Part shown: positions 1 to 7,392 of the stretch, in pieces | Numbering within the stretch: position 1 is the stretch's first letter | How the letters are laid out: every line of letters starts with the position of its first letter | NCBI GenBank assembly: GCA_030618945.1 | Contig: JAUXCI010000021.1 | Coordinates: 1-16,575 of the forward strand | DNA length: 16,575 bases | Reading direction: 5' to 3' | Source: Flavobacteriaceae bacterium | Lineage (GTDB): Bacteria > Bacteroidota > Bacteroidia > Flavobacteriales > Flavobacteriaceae | Position numbers and translations under genes: made by a program | The notes under the pieces: generated by a model | The model's database searches: none | What the model saw: only the letters and a program-made list of their open reading frames with translations | What the model was told of the DNA's origin: nothing

Positions 1-485
1 CCGAAATAAAAAATCCAGGTTTTCACATGGAAAACGGGAAAGATATTTCTAAAATAATATTGAAAATATTGAGCGATTATGGCTACATAGATAAATCAGA
101 CAACTGTATTTTACAATGTTTTGATGTGGATGAACTCAAGCGGATCCGATTTGATTTAAAAAGCGAGTTGTTTTTAACCCAACTAATGGAATTTCCTGAT
201 GGTATCGACGAGCTGGATTCATATGCTCAATATGCAGATGCGATTGGCCCACCGATATCCCAATTATTAATTGGTTCGTATAAATTACAGGACAAGCCTT
301 ATAACGATCTTATTTCCAAGGCCCATGATCTAAATCTGAAGGTTCATCCCTATACCTTTCGCAAAGAAGAATTAAGAGGTTTCTCAAGTTTTGATGCCTT
401 ATTGGAGTTTAGTTTTAATGAGCTACAAATTGATGGTGGGTTTACAGATTTCCCAGACCTTGTAATTACTTTTCTCAGGAAGTAA
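1..485 (+). CDS. Glycerophosphodiester phosphodiesterase, GlpQ type (C-terminal part, 5' truncated)
   Basis: The reading frame is open from the left edge (first full codon at base 3), so only about the last 160 residues are present. The ATG at 27 is internal. The frame begins with E-I-K-N-P-G-F-H, matching the GlpQ segment in which the Glu of E-I/L-K helps bind the catalytic metal. It continues with a 'LQCFD.DELKRI' strand-helix, an 'HPYTFR' motif and the closing 'DGGFTDFPD' of the TIM barrel. Family members hydrolyse glycerophosphodiesters to glycerol-3-phosphate and an alcohol, usually in the periplasm in GlpQ-type enzymes; the signal peptide region lies outside the window, so location cannot be judged. 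The 3' end overlaps the convergent ClC gene by 11 bases. I am confident of the family but not of the substrate. Confidence 0.85.
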   Translation, partial: EIKNPGFHMENGKDISKIILKILSDYGYIDKSDNCILQCFDVDELKRIRFDLKSELFLTQLMEFPDGIDELDSYAQYADAIGPPISQLLIGSYKLQDKPYNDLISKAHDLNLKVHPYTFRKEELRGFSSFDALLEFSFNELQIDGGFTDFPDLVITFLRK

Positions 486-2262
486 ACTGAATTAATTGCC
501 GTCTGTAGGCCGTTAACATTCTCGATTTAGAAATAAATCCAAAATATTTCCCGTTTTTTATTACTACCAAATTCCAGGCCCCACTACTTTTGAATTTATT
601 TAAAATTTCTTCGTTCGAATCCTTTTCATAATGAATAATATCCGACGCGGCATGCATTAAATCATTCACGTTAATTTTTTCGTATAAATTTACATCGAAC
701 ATAATGCTTCTTATATCGTTTAAGGTAAGAATCCCTAAAAACTCCTTGTCTTCATTGACCACAGGGAAATGATTTCTGCTTGATTTAGCTACCGCGTTTT
801 TAACAATTTCTCCTAATTTCATTTCAGGAGTAAGCAGCACAAAGTTTGTTTCAATGACCTTGTCTATATCCAGCATCATTAAAACGTTTTTATCTTTATC
901 ATGGGTAATTAATTCTCCTTTTTTGGCTAATTCGGCAGCATAAATATTATGTGGGATATAGCGTTTAGTAATCAAAAATGAAATTGATGCTACTATCATT
1001 AAAGGCACAAAAAGTTCATAACCTCCTGTGATTTCAGCTATTAAAAATATTGCTGTAAGTGGTGCCTGTAAATTTCCTGCCATCAACCCTGCCATTCCCA
1101 CCATAGCAAAATTTGTTAAGGACAATTGGTGATTAAACAGATTGCTGTAATTCACAATTAATGCAAAAACGTAACCTGTAATACTTCCTGTAAAAAGCGT
1201 TGGTGCGAAGACACCTCCAATACCTCCCGCGCCAAAAGTGAATGACATGGCGACAACTTTAAACAGCACCAAACCAACCAACAAGGCAATTACAATCCAA
1301 ACATTATCCGTTACCGTATTAAAAATATTATTTGTAATTACTTCCTCAATATTTCCTTTGAGTACATTGTTTATGGTAACAAACCCTTCCCCAAATAAGG
1401 GTGGAACAAAATATACGATCGTTCCTAAAGCTATTCCCCCAATTAGCAATCTTTTATATGGATTTTCAAATCTTTTAAAAAAATCACCAATGCCAAAGTA
1501 AACTTTACTGAAATAAATAGAAACCACAGACGAAGCGACTCCTAAAAAAACAAAAAACATAACGTCATTCAAATAAAACTTGTCCTGCACTTGAAAATGG
1601 AGCAAAACATCATCCCCAAAAAAGAAATAAGACGTTAATACAGCTGTAATGGAGGCTAGTAAAAGCGGTATCATAGAAGCTAATGTGAGCTCCAGACTAA
1701 AAATCTCTACCGCAAAAACAATAGCGGCAATTGGCGCCTTAAAAATGGATGACATGGTTCCCGCAGCAGCAGCGCCGATAAGTAAGGTCCTCGTCGTCTG
1801 GTTTAAATGAAATAAACTTGAAAAATTAGAACCAATAGCACCTCCCGTGGCCACCGTTGGTCCCTCTAATCCTACAGAACCCCCAAAACCAACCGTCAAA
1901 GGAGCTGTCAATAGAGAAGCCCACATTTGACGTTTCGGAATTCGTCCCTTCAATTTAGAAATGGCATATAAAGTAGCGGGAATCCCATGATCAACAGGCT
2001 TTTTAACTATATATTTTATACATAAAAGGACCAAGAATAAACCTATTATTGGGAAAATAAAATAAAATAAATTGTGGATCTCTCTTATAAATTCACCTTC
2101 CAGCAATTCCTGGATAAAATGCGTTAAGTTTTTAATTGTTACCGCCGCGAGACCAGTCAATAACCCAATCACGGCGCTCGCAATATTAATAAATTGCTTA
2201 TTGGAAATATTTTTATATCTCCATTTTAAGAATTTTATTAATAAGCGTTTACCTTTTTGCAT
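475..2262 (-). CDS. ClC-family chloride channel/transporter with C-terminal CBS pair
   Basis: This 595-residue protein has a ClC membrane domain (about residues 20-445) and two CBS domains (about 455-595). The anion-path motifs are visible: D-H-G-I-P (91-95), G-S-V-G-L-E-G-P (128-135, with the external gating Glu at 133), G-I-G-G-V-F-A-P (347-354) and a Tyr at 441 that aligns with Tyr445 of the E. coli protein. Two positions differ from the E. coli H+/Cl- exchanger: the Ser of GSGIP is His92, and the residue aligning with the internal proton Glu203 is Ile187, after a conserved Glu186. The CBS pair suggests regulation by an adenine nucleotide or similar ligand (inference). It lies 92 bases downstream of aspS on the same strand. 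A TAnnTTTG-like element at the aspS stop could give it its own promoter. Whether it is a channel or exchanger, and for which anion, cannot be told. Confidence 0.93.
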   Translation of the reverse strand: MQKGKRLLIKFLKWRYKNISNKQFINIASAVIGLLTGLAAVTIKNLTHFIQELLEGEFIREIHNLFYFIFPIIGLFLVLLCIKYIVKKPVDHGIPATLYAISKLKGRIPKRQMWASLLTAPLTVGFGGSVGLEGPTVATGGAIGSNFSSLFHLNQTTRTLLIGAAAAGTMSSIFKAPIAAIVFAVEIFSLELTLASMIPLLLASITAVLTSYFFFGDDVLLHFQVQDKFYLNDVMFFVFLGVASSVVSIYFSKVYFGIGDFFKRFENPYKRLLIGGIALGTIVYFVPPLFGEGFVTINNVLKGNIEEVITNNIFNTVTDNVWIVIALLVGLVLFKVVAMSFTFGAGGIGGVFAPTLFTGSITGYVFALIVNYSNLFNHQLSLTNFAMVGMAGLMAGNLQAPLTAIFLIAEITGGYELFVPLMIVASISFLITKRYIPHNIYAAELAKKGELITHDKDKNVLMMLDIDKVIETNFVLLTPEMKLGEIVKNAVAKSSRNHFPVVNEDKEFLGILTLNDIRSIMFDVNLYEKINVNDLMHAASDIIHYEKDSNEEILNKFKSSGAWNLVVIKNGKYFGFISKSRMLTAYRRQLIQFTS

Positions 2263-2354
2263 AATTAACTGTCAACCAATATGAACCGATTTAAAAAGAT
2301 TAAAAATTTCAAAACAAAGATCGAAATACGCGCCGTCTTTATTAGAATAGTATG

Positions 2355-4103
2355 TTACAAATCTAACTTTAAATGTAACTCTTTTAATTGTCCATCATCA
2401 ATAACTGAGGGAGCATCAATCATTACGTCTCTCCCCGAATTATTTTTAGGGAACGCAATAAAATCTCTGATTGTTTCTCGCCCGCCTAAAATGGCCACCA
2501 ACCTGTCCAATCCAAATGCCAATCCACCATGCGGAGGAGCACCATATTCAAAGGCATTCATTAAAAAACCAAACTGATCTATAGCTTCAGCTTTTGTAAA
2601 ACCAAGTAAATCAAACATTCTCGACTGCATTGCTTTATCAAAAATTCTAATTGAACCTCCTCCAATTTCATTTCCATTCAATACCATATCATAGGCATTC
2701 GCTCTGACCTTACCTGGATCTGTATCCAACAATTTCACATCTTCTGGTTTTGGAGAAGTAAAGGGATGGTGCATGGCATGAAATCTTTTACTTTCTTCGT
2801 CCCATTCCAATAAAGGGAAATCGAGAACCCATAAAGGGGCGAACACATTTGGGTTTCGTAAACCCAGTTGCTCTGCCAACTCCATTCTAAGCACACTCAT
2901 TTGGCTTCTGGTCTTGTCTGTCTCTCCAGCCATTACCAATATCAAATCGCCAGGTTTGGCATTGACTTGATCTGCCCATAATTTTAAGTCTTCCTGATTA
3001 AAAAACTTATCTACAGACGATTTAAAAGATCCATCTTCGTTATATTTTACCCAAATAAGACCGTTCGCTCCTATTTGTGGTTTTTTGACAAAATCGATGA
3101 GCTTATCAATTTGTTTTCTTGAATATCCTGAGCAGCCTGGAACTGCAATTCCAACAATGAGTTCCTGAGTGTCAAAGACGCCAAAACCTTTTCCTTGAGC
3201 CATCTCATTCAATTCCCCAAATTTCATATCAAACCTGATATCAGGTTTGTCATTTCCATAGGTCCTCATGGCCTCATCATAAGATATTCTTGGAAACGCT
3301 TCCAAGTCTAAACCTTTGATTTCTTTCAGTAGATACCGTACAAGTCCTTCAAAAGTATTTAAAATGTCTTCCTGTTCAACAAAAGCCATCTCACAATCAA
3401 TTTGAGTAAATTCTGGCTGTCTGTCAGCTCTGAGATCCTCGTCTCTAAAACACTTGACTATTTGAAAATATTTATCAAGCCCTCCAACCATTAAAAGCTG
3501 TTTAAACGTTTGGGGAGATTGAGGTAAGGCATAAAATTGCCCTTCATTCATTCTTGACGGAACAACAAAATCTCTTGCTCCTTCTGGAGTTGATTTGATC
3601 AAATAGTGTGTCTCAACATCAACAAAACCTTCTTGAGATAAATATGATCTAACCGCCATAGTAACTTTAGAACGAAAAATCAAATTTTCACGAACTGGTT
3701 TCCTGCGTATATCAAGATATCTGTACTTCATTCTTAGTTCATCACCACCGTCCGTTTCGTTTTCTATAGTAAAAGGAGGTACCTTGGATTCATTCAAAAT
3801 ATTAAGTTCAGAAACGAGTATTTCAATATCTCCTGTTGGAATCTGATTATTCTTAGCTTCTCTTTCGATCACTTTTCCTTTAACCTGAATTACAAATTCT
3901 CTTCCAAGAGACCTCGCATTTTCAACTAAAGATAAATCTGTTCTTTCTCCGTCAAAAATTAATTGGGTAATTCCATACCTGTCTCTCAGATCTACCCAAA
4001 TCATAAATCCTTTGTCTCTTACCTTTTGAACCCATCCAGACAAGGAAATTTCCTCGCCAACATTCTCAAATCTCAACTCTCCGTTATTATGACTTCTGTA
4101 CAT
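2355..4103 (-). CDS. aspS: Aspartate--tRNA ligase (AspRS)
   Basis: Class II aminoacyl-tRNA synthetase that charges tRNA-Asp with aspartate in the cytoplasm. I chose the Met that opens '[11 protein letters not shown]' (582 residues). It matches the usual bacterial start, and an upstream in-frame ATG (4130) overlaps a -7 promoter element. Order: OB-fold anticodon domain (about 1-115), the R-Y-L-D-I-R-R linker, motif 1, a [13 protein letters not shown] region, motif 2 (F-R-D-E-D at about 219-223), the bacterial GAD insertion, a [12 protein letters not shown] region, and motif 3 (G-L-A-F-G-L-D-R at 527-534). The length is normal. Two oddities: the motif 1 proline is His166 (codon 3606-3608), and residue 31, a position linked to Asp/Asn tRNA discrimination, is Lys. 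The gene is divergent from rsmI and upstream of the ClC gene. Confidence 0.97.
   Translation of the reverse strand: MYRSHNNGELRFENVGEEISLSGWVQKVRDKGFMIWVDLRDRYGITQLIFDGERTDLSLVENARSLGREFVIQVKGKVIEREAKNNQIPTGDIEILVSELNILNESKVPPFTIENETDGGDELRMKYRYLDIRRKPVRENLIFRSKVTMAVRSYLSQEGFVDVETHYLIKSTPEGARDFVVPSRMNEGQFYALPQSPQTFKQLLMVGGLDKYFQIVKCFRDEDLRADRQPEFTQIDCEMAFVEQEDILNTFEGLVRYLLKEIKGLDLEAFPRISYDEAMRTYGNDKPDIRFDMKFGELNEMAQGKGFGVFDTQELIVGIAVPGCSGYSRKQIDKLIDFVKKPQIGANGLIWVKYNEDGSFKSSVDKFFNQEDLKLWADQVNAKPGDLILVMAGETDKTRSQMSVLRMELAEQLGLRNPNVFAPLWVLDFPLLEWDEESKRFHAMHHPFTSPKPEDVKLLDTDPGKVRANAYDMVLNGNEIGGGSIRIFDKAMQSRMFDLLGFTKAEAIDQFGFLMNAFEYGAPPHGGLAFGLDRLVAILGGRETIRDFIAFPKNNSGRDVMIDAPSVIDDGQLKELHLKLDL
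2358..2365 (-). promoter_or_regulatory. Possible -7 element (TAGATTTG) upstream of the ClC gene
   Basis: The minus strand reads TAGATTTG, a match to the Bacteroidota -7 consensus TAnnTTTG, overlapping the end of aspS. I see no good TTTG -33 element 17-21 bases further upstream, and the match may arise simply from the aspS codons for Leu-Asp-Leu. It would give a leader of about 90 bases for the ClC gene. Weak call. Confidence 0.2.
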
Positions 4104-4127
4104 TATTATAATCGTTTTATGAAGCTG

Positions 4128-4135
4128 CAAATTTA
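4128..4135 (-). promoter_or_regulatory. Likely -7 promoter element for aspS
   Basis: The minus strand carries TAAATTTG, a full match to TAnnTTTG. Transcription would begin about 7-8 bases downstream (near 4121), leaving a leader of about 18 bases before the aspS ATG at 4103. This helps to rule out the upstream ATG at 4130 as the start. The -33 region is weak: no TTTG lies at the expected spacing. Confidence 0.5.
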
Positions 4136-4236
4136 GTCAATTAGAGAAAAGATATTGAATTTTTAAAACAAATTTTAAAATGCCTTCACTGCCTCTTTTT
4201 ACAAATCATTTTTCTTTTAATGAATCCTAAATAAGA

Positions 4237-4267
4237 TTTCATTTCCATGCAATTAGGTTTATATTTG
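4237..4267 (+). promoter_or_regulatory. Likely promoter for rsmI
   Basis: A perfect -7 element TATATTTG is at 4260-4267, with a near-consensus -33 element TTTC at 4237-4240 and a 19-base spacer. Transcription would start near 4274, which lies after the upstream ATG at 4247 and just before the GTG at 4283. It favours GTG as the rsmI start and predicts a very short leader of about 10 bases. Confidence 0.5.
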
Positions 4268-4282
4268 CGTAAAATTTGCCTT

Positions 4283-4984
4283 GTGAATCTAGACGAATCC
4301 AATACTTCAAAACTCTATATAGTACCAACTCCCATAGGTAATTTGGAAGACATGACCTTCAGGGCTTTATCTGTATTGAAACAAGTAGATGTTATTTTGG
4401 CTGAAGACACCCGAACCTCTGGAAAATTACTCAAACATTATAATATTGAAACACCAATGTTATCCCATCATATGCATAATGAGCATAAAATGGTGGATAG
4501 AATAGTGGATCGGATACAAAACGGGGAGAATTTTGCCTTGATTTCGGATGCGGGTACTCCTGCCATTTCCGACCCTGGGTTTCTATTGACAAGAGCATGC
4601 CTTGAAAAGCAGGTCGATGTTGAATGCCTGCCTGGCGCTACTGCCTTTGTGCCTGCTTTAGTAAATAGTGGATTTCCTAATGACAGATTTGTATTTGAAG
4701 GGTTTTTACCGGTTAAAAAGGGAAGACAAACCAGATTACAAATGTTAGCCGAAGAAACAAGAACAATGATTTTTTATGAATCACCCCATAAGTTAGCCAG
4801 AACCTTAGAGAGTTTTGAGCAATTTTTTGGGGAAACGCGTTTAGTTTCAGTTTCTCGGGAACTGACTAAATTATTTGAAGAAACTTTAAGAGGACCGGTA
4901 AATGAAATTAAAGAATATTATCTCAAAAATCCGCCAAAAGGAGAAATTGTAATCGTCGTAAAAGGCAAGTCCCCTAAAGAATAA
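4283..4984 (+). CDS. rsmI: 16S rRNA (cytidine-1402-2'-O)-methyltransferase RsmI
   Basis: SAM-dependent tetrapyrrole-methylase-fold enzyme that 2'-O-methylates C1402 in the ribosomal decoding centre. Taking the GTG at 4283, the protein has 233 residues. It shows PTPIGNLED (15-23), EDTRTSG (41-47), SDAGTPAISDPG (88-99) and LPGATA (116-121), and ends in GEIVIVVKGK. It is shorter than the 286-residue E. coli protein and lacks its C-terminal extension, as other Bacteroidota versions do. The upstream in-frame ATG (4247) would add 12 residues with no family counterpart and lies before the predicted transcription start, so GTG is preferred but not proven. It is 24 bases from the downstream epimerase gene, probably in one operon. 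Confidence 0.93.
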   Translation: MNLDESNTSKLYIVPTPIGNLEDMTFRALSVLKQVDVILAEDTRTSGKLLKHYNIETPMLSHHMHNEHKMVDRIVDRIQNGENFALISDAGTPAISDPGFLLTRACLEKQVDVECLPGATAFVPALVNSGFPNDRFVFEGFLPVKKGRQTRLQMLAEETRTMIFYESPHKLARTLESFEQFFGETRLVSVSRELTKLFEETLRGPVNEIKEYYLKNPPKGEIVIVVKGKSPKE

Positions 4985-5008
4985 ATTTCATTATCTTAAA
5001 ACGCAATT

Positions 5009-6043
5009 ATGGAATTGATTCTTCGCACATACAAGCTCGTACTAAAACATACGTTTACCATTTCCAGACAGTCATTTGACTCAAAACTTGTCTTAGTCGT
5101 TGAGCTGAAGGATGGCGAATTTTCAGGGTATGGAGAGGCCTCCGAAAATCCTTATTATCATATTGAAATTGATGATATGATCAGGGACCTCAGCAGTATC
5201 AAAAAGTCTATTGAAATAAATGACCGTGTAGCACCGGAAACATTTTGGGATAAAATGTACCCTCTACTAAAAGATAATATGTTTGCGCTTTGCGCTTTGG
5301 ACATAGCTTACAACGATCTTTACGCCAGGAGGAAAGGAAAAAAATTATATGATTTATGGGGTCTTCAAAAAAACGATGCCATTTTATCAAACTTTACCAT
5401 AGGTATCGACAGCATTGATAAAATGGTGTCTAAAATGAAAGAAACACCATGGCCAATATATAAAATAAAATTAGGAACCAAAGATGACCTATTCATTATA
5501 AAAGAGTTGCGTCAGCATAGTGACGCTATTTTCAGAATTGATGCCAATGGGGCCTGGGGCGTAGATGAAACCTTGCACAACGCAATAGAATTAAAAAAAC
5601 TGGGTGTTGAATTTTTGGAACAGCCTTTGGCTGCGGATAATTTAGAAGGGAACCGTTTTGTTTTTAAGCATTCGGTTTTACCAATAATAGCTGATGAGAG
5701 TTGTCAAATTGAAAGGGATGTAGAAAATTGCGACCAAATGTTTCACGGTATCAATATCAAATTGGTGAAATGCGGAGGACTGACACCGGCCAGAAGAATG
5801 TTAAAAAAAGCTAAGGCCCTTGGAATGAAATCCATGGTGGGATGCATGACAGAATCGTCTATTGGTATTTCGGCTATTGCTCAATTGCTGCCTGAATTGG
5901 ATTATGTTGATATGGATGGGGCAATGCTGCTTACAAAAGACATTGCATCTGGGGTAACATTAAAAAATGGTAGAATTTACTATGCTTCAGGTAATGGAAC
6001 CGGGGTTAAACTAGTGGATAATAACCCGATCAAAATAATCTAG
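5009..6043 (+). CDS. Dipeptide epimerase (L-Ala-D/L-Glu epimerase family, enolase superfamily)
   Basis: Cytoplasmic Mg2+-dependent enzyme predicted to epimerise the C-terminal residue of a dipeptide, classically L-Ala-D-Glu from recycled murein. The muconate-lactonizing subgroup residues are all present in the 344-residue chain: the K-x-K pair K152/K154, metal ligands D178 (RIDANGAW), E204 (FLEQPL) and D229 (ADES), and the opposite-face lysine K251 (NIKL). Two further marks point to dipeptide epimerases: an Arg at 20 aligning with the substrate-binding Arg24 of the B. subtilis enzyme, and the D-x-D motif D301/D303, which holds the dipeptide amino group. No murein peptidase or peptide permease gene is next to it, so the true dipeptide substrate stays open. 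It sits between rsmI and an osmC-like gene, on the same strand. Confidence 0.88.
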   Translation: MELILRTYKLVLKHTFTISRQSFDSKLVLVVELKDGEFSGYGEASENPYYHIEIDDMIRDLSSIKKSIEINDRVAPETFWDKMYPLLKDNMFALCALDIAYNDLYARRKGKKLYDLWGLQKNDAILSNFTIGIDSIDKMVSKMKETPWPIYKIKLGTKDDLFIIKELRQHSDAIFRIDANGAWGVDETLHNAIELKKLGVEFLEQPLAADNLEGNRFVFKHSVLPIIADESCQIERDVENCDQMFHGINIKLVKCGGLTPARRMLKKAKALGMKSMVGCMTESSIGISAIAQLLPELDYVDMDGAMLLTKDIASGVTLKNGRIYYASGNGTGVKLVDNNPIKII

Positions 6044-6091
6044 GATCTTGATCAATATTACAATTTTATACTAATAACAAATAATTATTAT

Positions 6092-6520
6092 ATGACACAA
6101 TCAATAAAAACACAATGGCTAGGAAACATGCTGTTTAATGCCGACACTTTAGGAGGAACATTTAAAATAGATGCAGATTCAGAATCAGGAGGGGAAGGAC
6201 AAGGAGTAAGACCCAAGGCTTTAATGCTGACATCACTGGCCGGCTGCACAGGAATGGACGTTGTATCCCTATTAAAAAAAATGAGAGCAGAAGTGGATCA
6301 CATGGAAATAGACGTTGCTGGAGAGTTGACCGATGAGCATCCTAAATTTTACAATAAAGTCTCCTTAGAATTCAGATTCTACGGAAAGGACTTTAAAAAA
6401 GATAAAATCGAAAAAGCTGTTCAATTATCAGCAGAAAGGTACTGCGGTGTAATGGAAATGTTCCGTCAGTTTGCTGAAATAACAACGACCTTAATGTATA
6501 TAGACAACAAGAGCTCCTAA
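6092..6520 (+). CDS. OsmC family protein (YhfA-like subgroup)
   Basis: This 142-residue protein has the OsmC fold and the two conserved cysteines of the family: C52 in SLAGCTGMDVV and C118 in AERYCGVMEMF. The RPKALMLTSLAGC stretch and the short length are closer to YhfA-type members than to organic hydroperoxide reductase Ohr. OsmC/Ohr relatives reduce peroxides with the cysteine pair, but YhfA-type proteins have no settled function, so peroxidase activity is only an inference. It has no signal peptide and should be cytoplasmic. It is the last gene of the rsmI-epimerase-osmC run, 48 bases after the epimerase gene, and its stop codon lies in the terminator stem. I saw no TAnnTTTG element in the gap before it. 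Confidence 0.88.
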   Translation: MTQSIKTQWLGNMLFNADTLGGTFKIDADSESGGEGQGVRPKALMLTSLAGCTGMDVVSLLKKMRAEVDHMEIDVAGELTDEHPKFYNKVSLEFRFYGKDFKKDKIEKAVQLSAERYCGVMEMFRQFAEITTTLMYIDNKSS

Positions 6521-6536
6521 AAAAGGAGCTCTTGTT
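6506..6536. terminator. Strong intrinsic terminator between osmC-like gene and wza
   Basis: A perfect 13-bp inverted repeat (6506-6518 with 6524-6536) encloses a 5-A loop. On the plus strand the stem runs into a short T tract (6535-6538). It sits between convergent genes: the osmC stop (6518-6520) is in the end of the left arm and loop, and the wza stop begins at 6540. It probably ends plus-strand transcription and may also stop transcripts coming from wza, although no T tract follows it in that direction. Confidence 0.85.
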
Positions 6537-6539
6537 TTA

Positions 6540-7319
6540 TTAGTTTACATTCAAAATGGTCACCACTAGCGCAGTCATTGAGATAAGTAGCCCCAGAGAT
6601 GACAATATTACGCCTGTTTGAGCTCCAATAGCGGAATTCTTAGCTCTTGTTTTATTTGGCTCAACATAAACAACATCATTTTGAGACAAATAATAAACGG
6701 GTGAATCAAATAACTCATTTGATTTCAGGTTCACTCGTGTATAGGTTTTTTTGCCATCATAATCCTGTATCACCAATACATTTTCTCTTTCTCCATAAAT
6801 GGTTAAATCTCCTGCCAACGAGATAGCTTCAATTAAAGTAATTCTTTCATTTACTGCCGTATAGGTTCCGGGGCGCTGAACCTCTCCCAAAACGGTGATC
6901 CTATAATTTACTGTTTCTATGTCTACAATAGGATTTTTAATATAATCAGCTAATTTTTCTTGCAACATATTAGTCGCCTGCTCTCTGTTCATTCCGGCTA
7001 TTGAAATTTCTCCTAGAACTGGAAAATCAATATTCCCATCAGAATCCACCCTATAGGTTTGAATTCTCTCCCTTCCTCTTCCGTCCAAAAGATCCATTGA
7101 TACGCTAACAGTGGCCTTATTAAATGGTCTAGCCGCTTCGGCATCTAAAGCATTTACAATTATAACTAACTCATCATCAACATGATAAGTAGGTGAATAA
7201 TTGTCCAGTCCAATTGAATTGTCAGAGCCGTCAATACCCTGAAAATAAACAACATCTTCCTTTGACGCACAAGAAAACAATAATCCAACAACAATAATAA
7301 GGGTGATAAAATTTTTCAT
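6540..7319 (-). CDS. Polysaccharide export outer-membrane lipoprotein (Wza/BexD family)
   Basis: Predicted export component for capsular or exopolysaccharide, 259 residues. It begins with a lipoprotein signal peptide ending in L-F-S-C (Cys17). A polysaccharide export (Poly_export) domain follows at about 45-135, including 'YRVDSDGNIDFPVLGEI'. Next is an SLBB domain (about 139-222) with V-L-G-E-V-Q-R-P-G-T-Y. The C-terminus is a hydrophobic helix (about 231-257), as in the short Bacteroidota Wza proteins, where it may cross the outer membrane. After the lipidated Cys the residues are A-S-K-E-D, resembling the K-(D/E)2 surface-export signal described in flavobacterial lipoproteins. It lies 73 bases downstream of the UDP-glucose dehydrogenase gene. 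No Wzc kinase follows, which is unusual for a wza. Confidence 0.92.
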   Translation of the reverse strand: MKNFITLIIVVGLLFSCASKEDVVYFQGIDGSDNSIGLDNYSPTYHVDDELVIIVNALDAEAARPFNKATVSVSMDLLDGRGRERIQTYRVDSDGNIDFPVLGEISIAGMNREQATNMLQEKLADYIKNPIVDIETVNYRITVLGEVQRPGTYTAVNERITLIEAISLAGDLTIYGERENVLVIQDYDGKKTYTRVNLKSNELFDSPVYYLSQNDVVYVEPNKTRAKNSAIGAQTGVILSSLGLLISMTALVVTILNVN

Positions 7320-7392
7320 AACAAGGGGTTTTTAATAACGAATATACTTATTTTTTTTAATTACACTAATCTATCCTTCTGTTCTAACGATT

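Noticed and set aside
1238..1501. Plus-strand frame opposite the ClC gene (and similar frames at 2072-2284, 2281-2577 and 5208-5390)
   Set aside because: They lie antisense to or across clearly conserved genes and have no family resemblance; they are shadow frames.
2281..2354. Gap between the ClC gene and aspS as a possible regulatory RNA
   Set aside because: It is only about 90 bases, purine- and AT-rich, and shows no stable inverted repeat.
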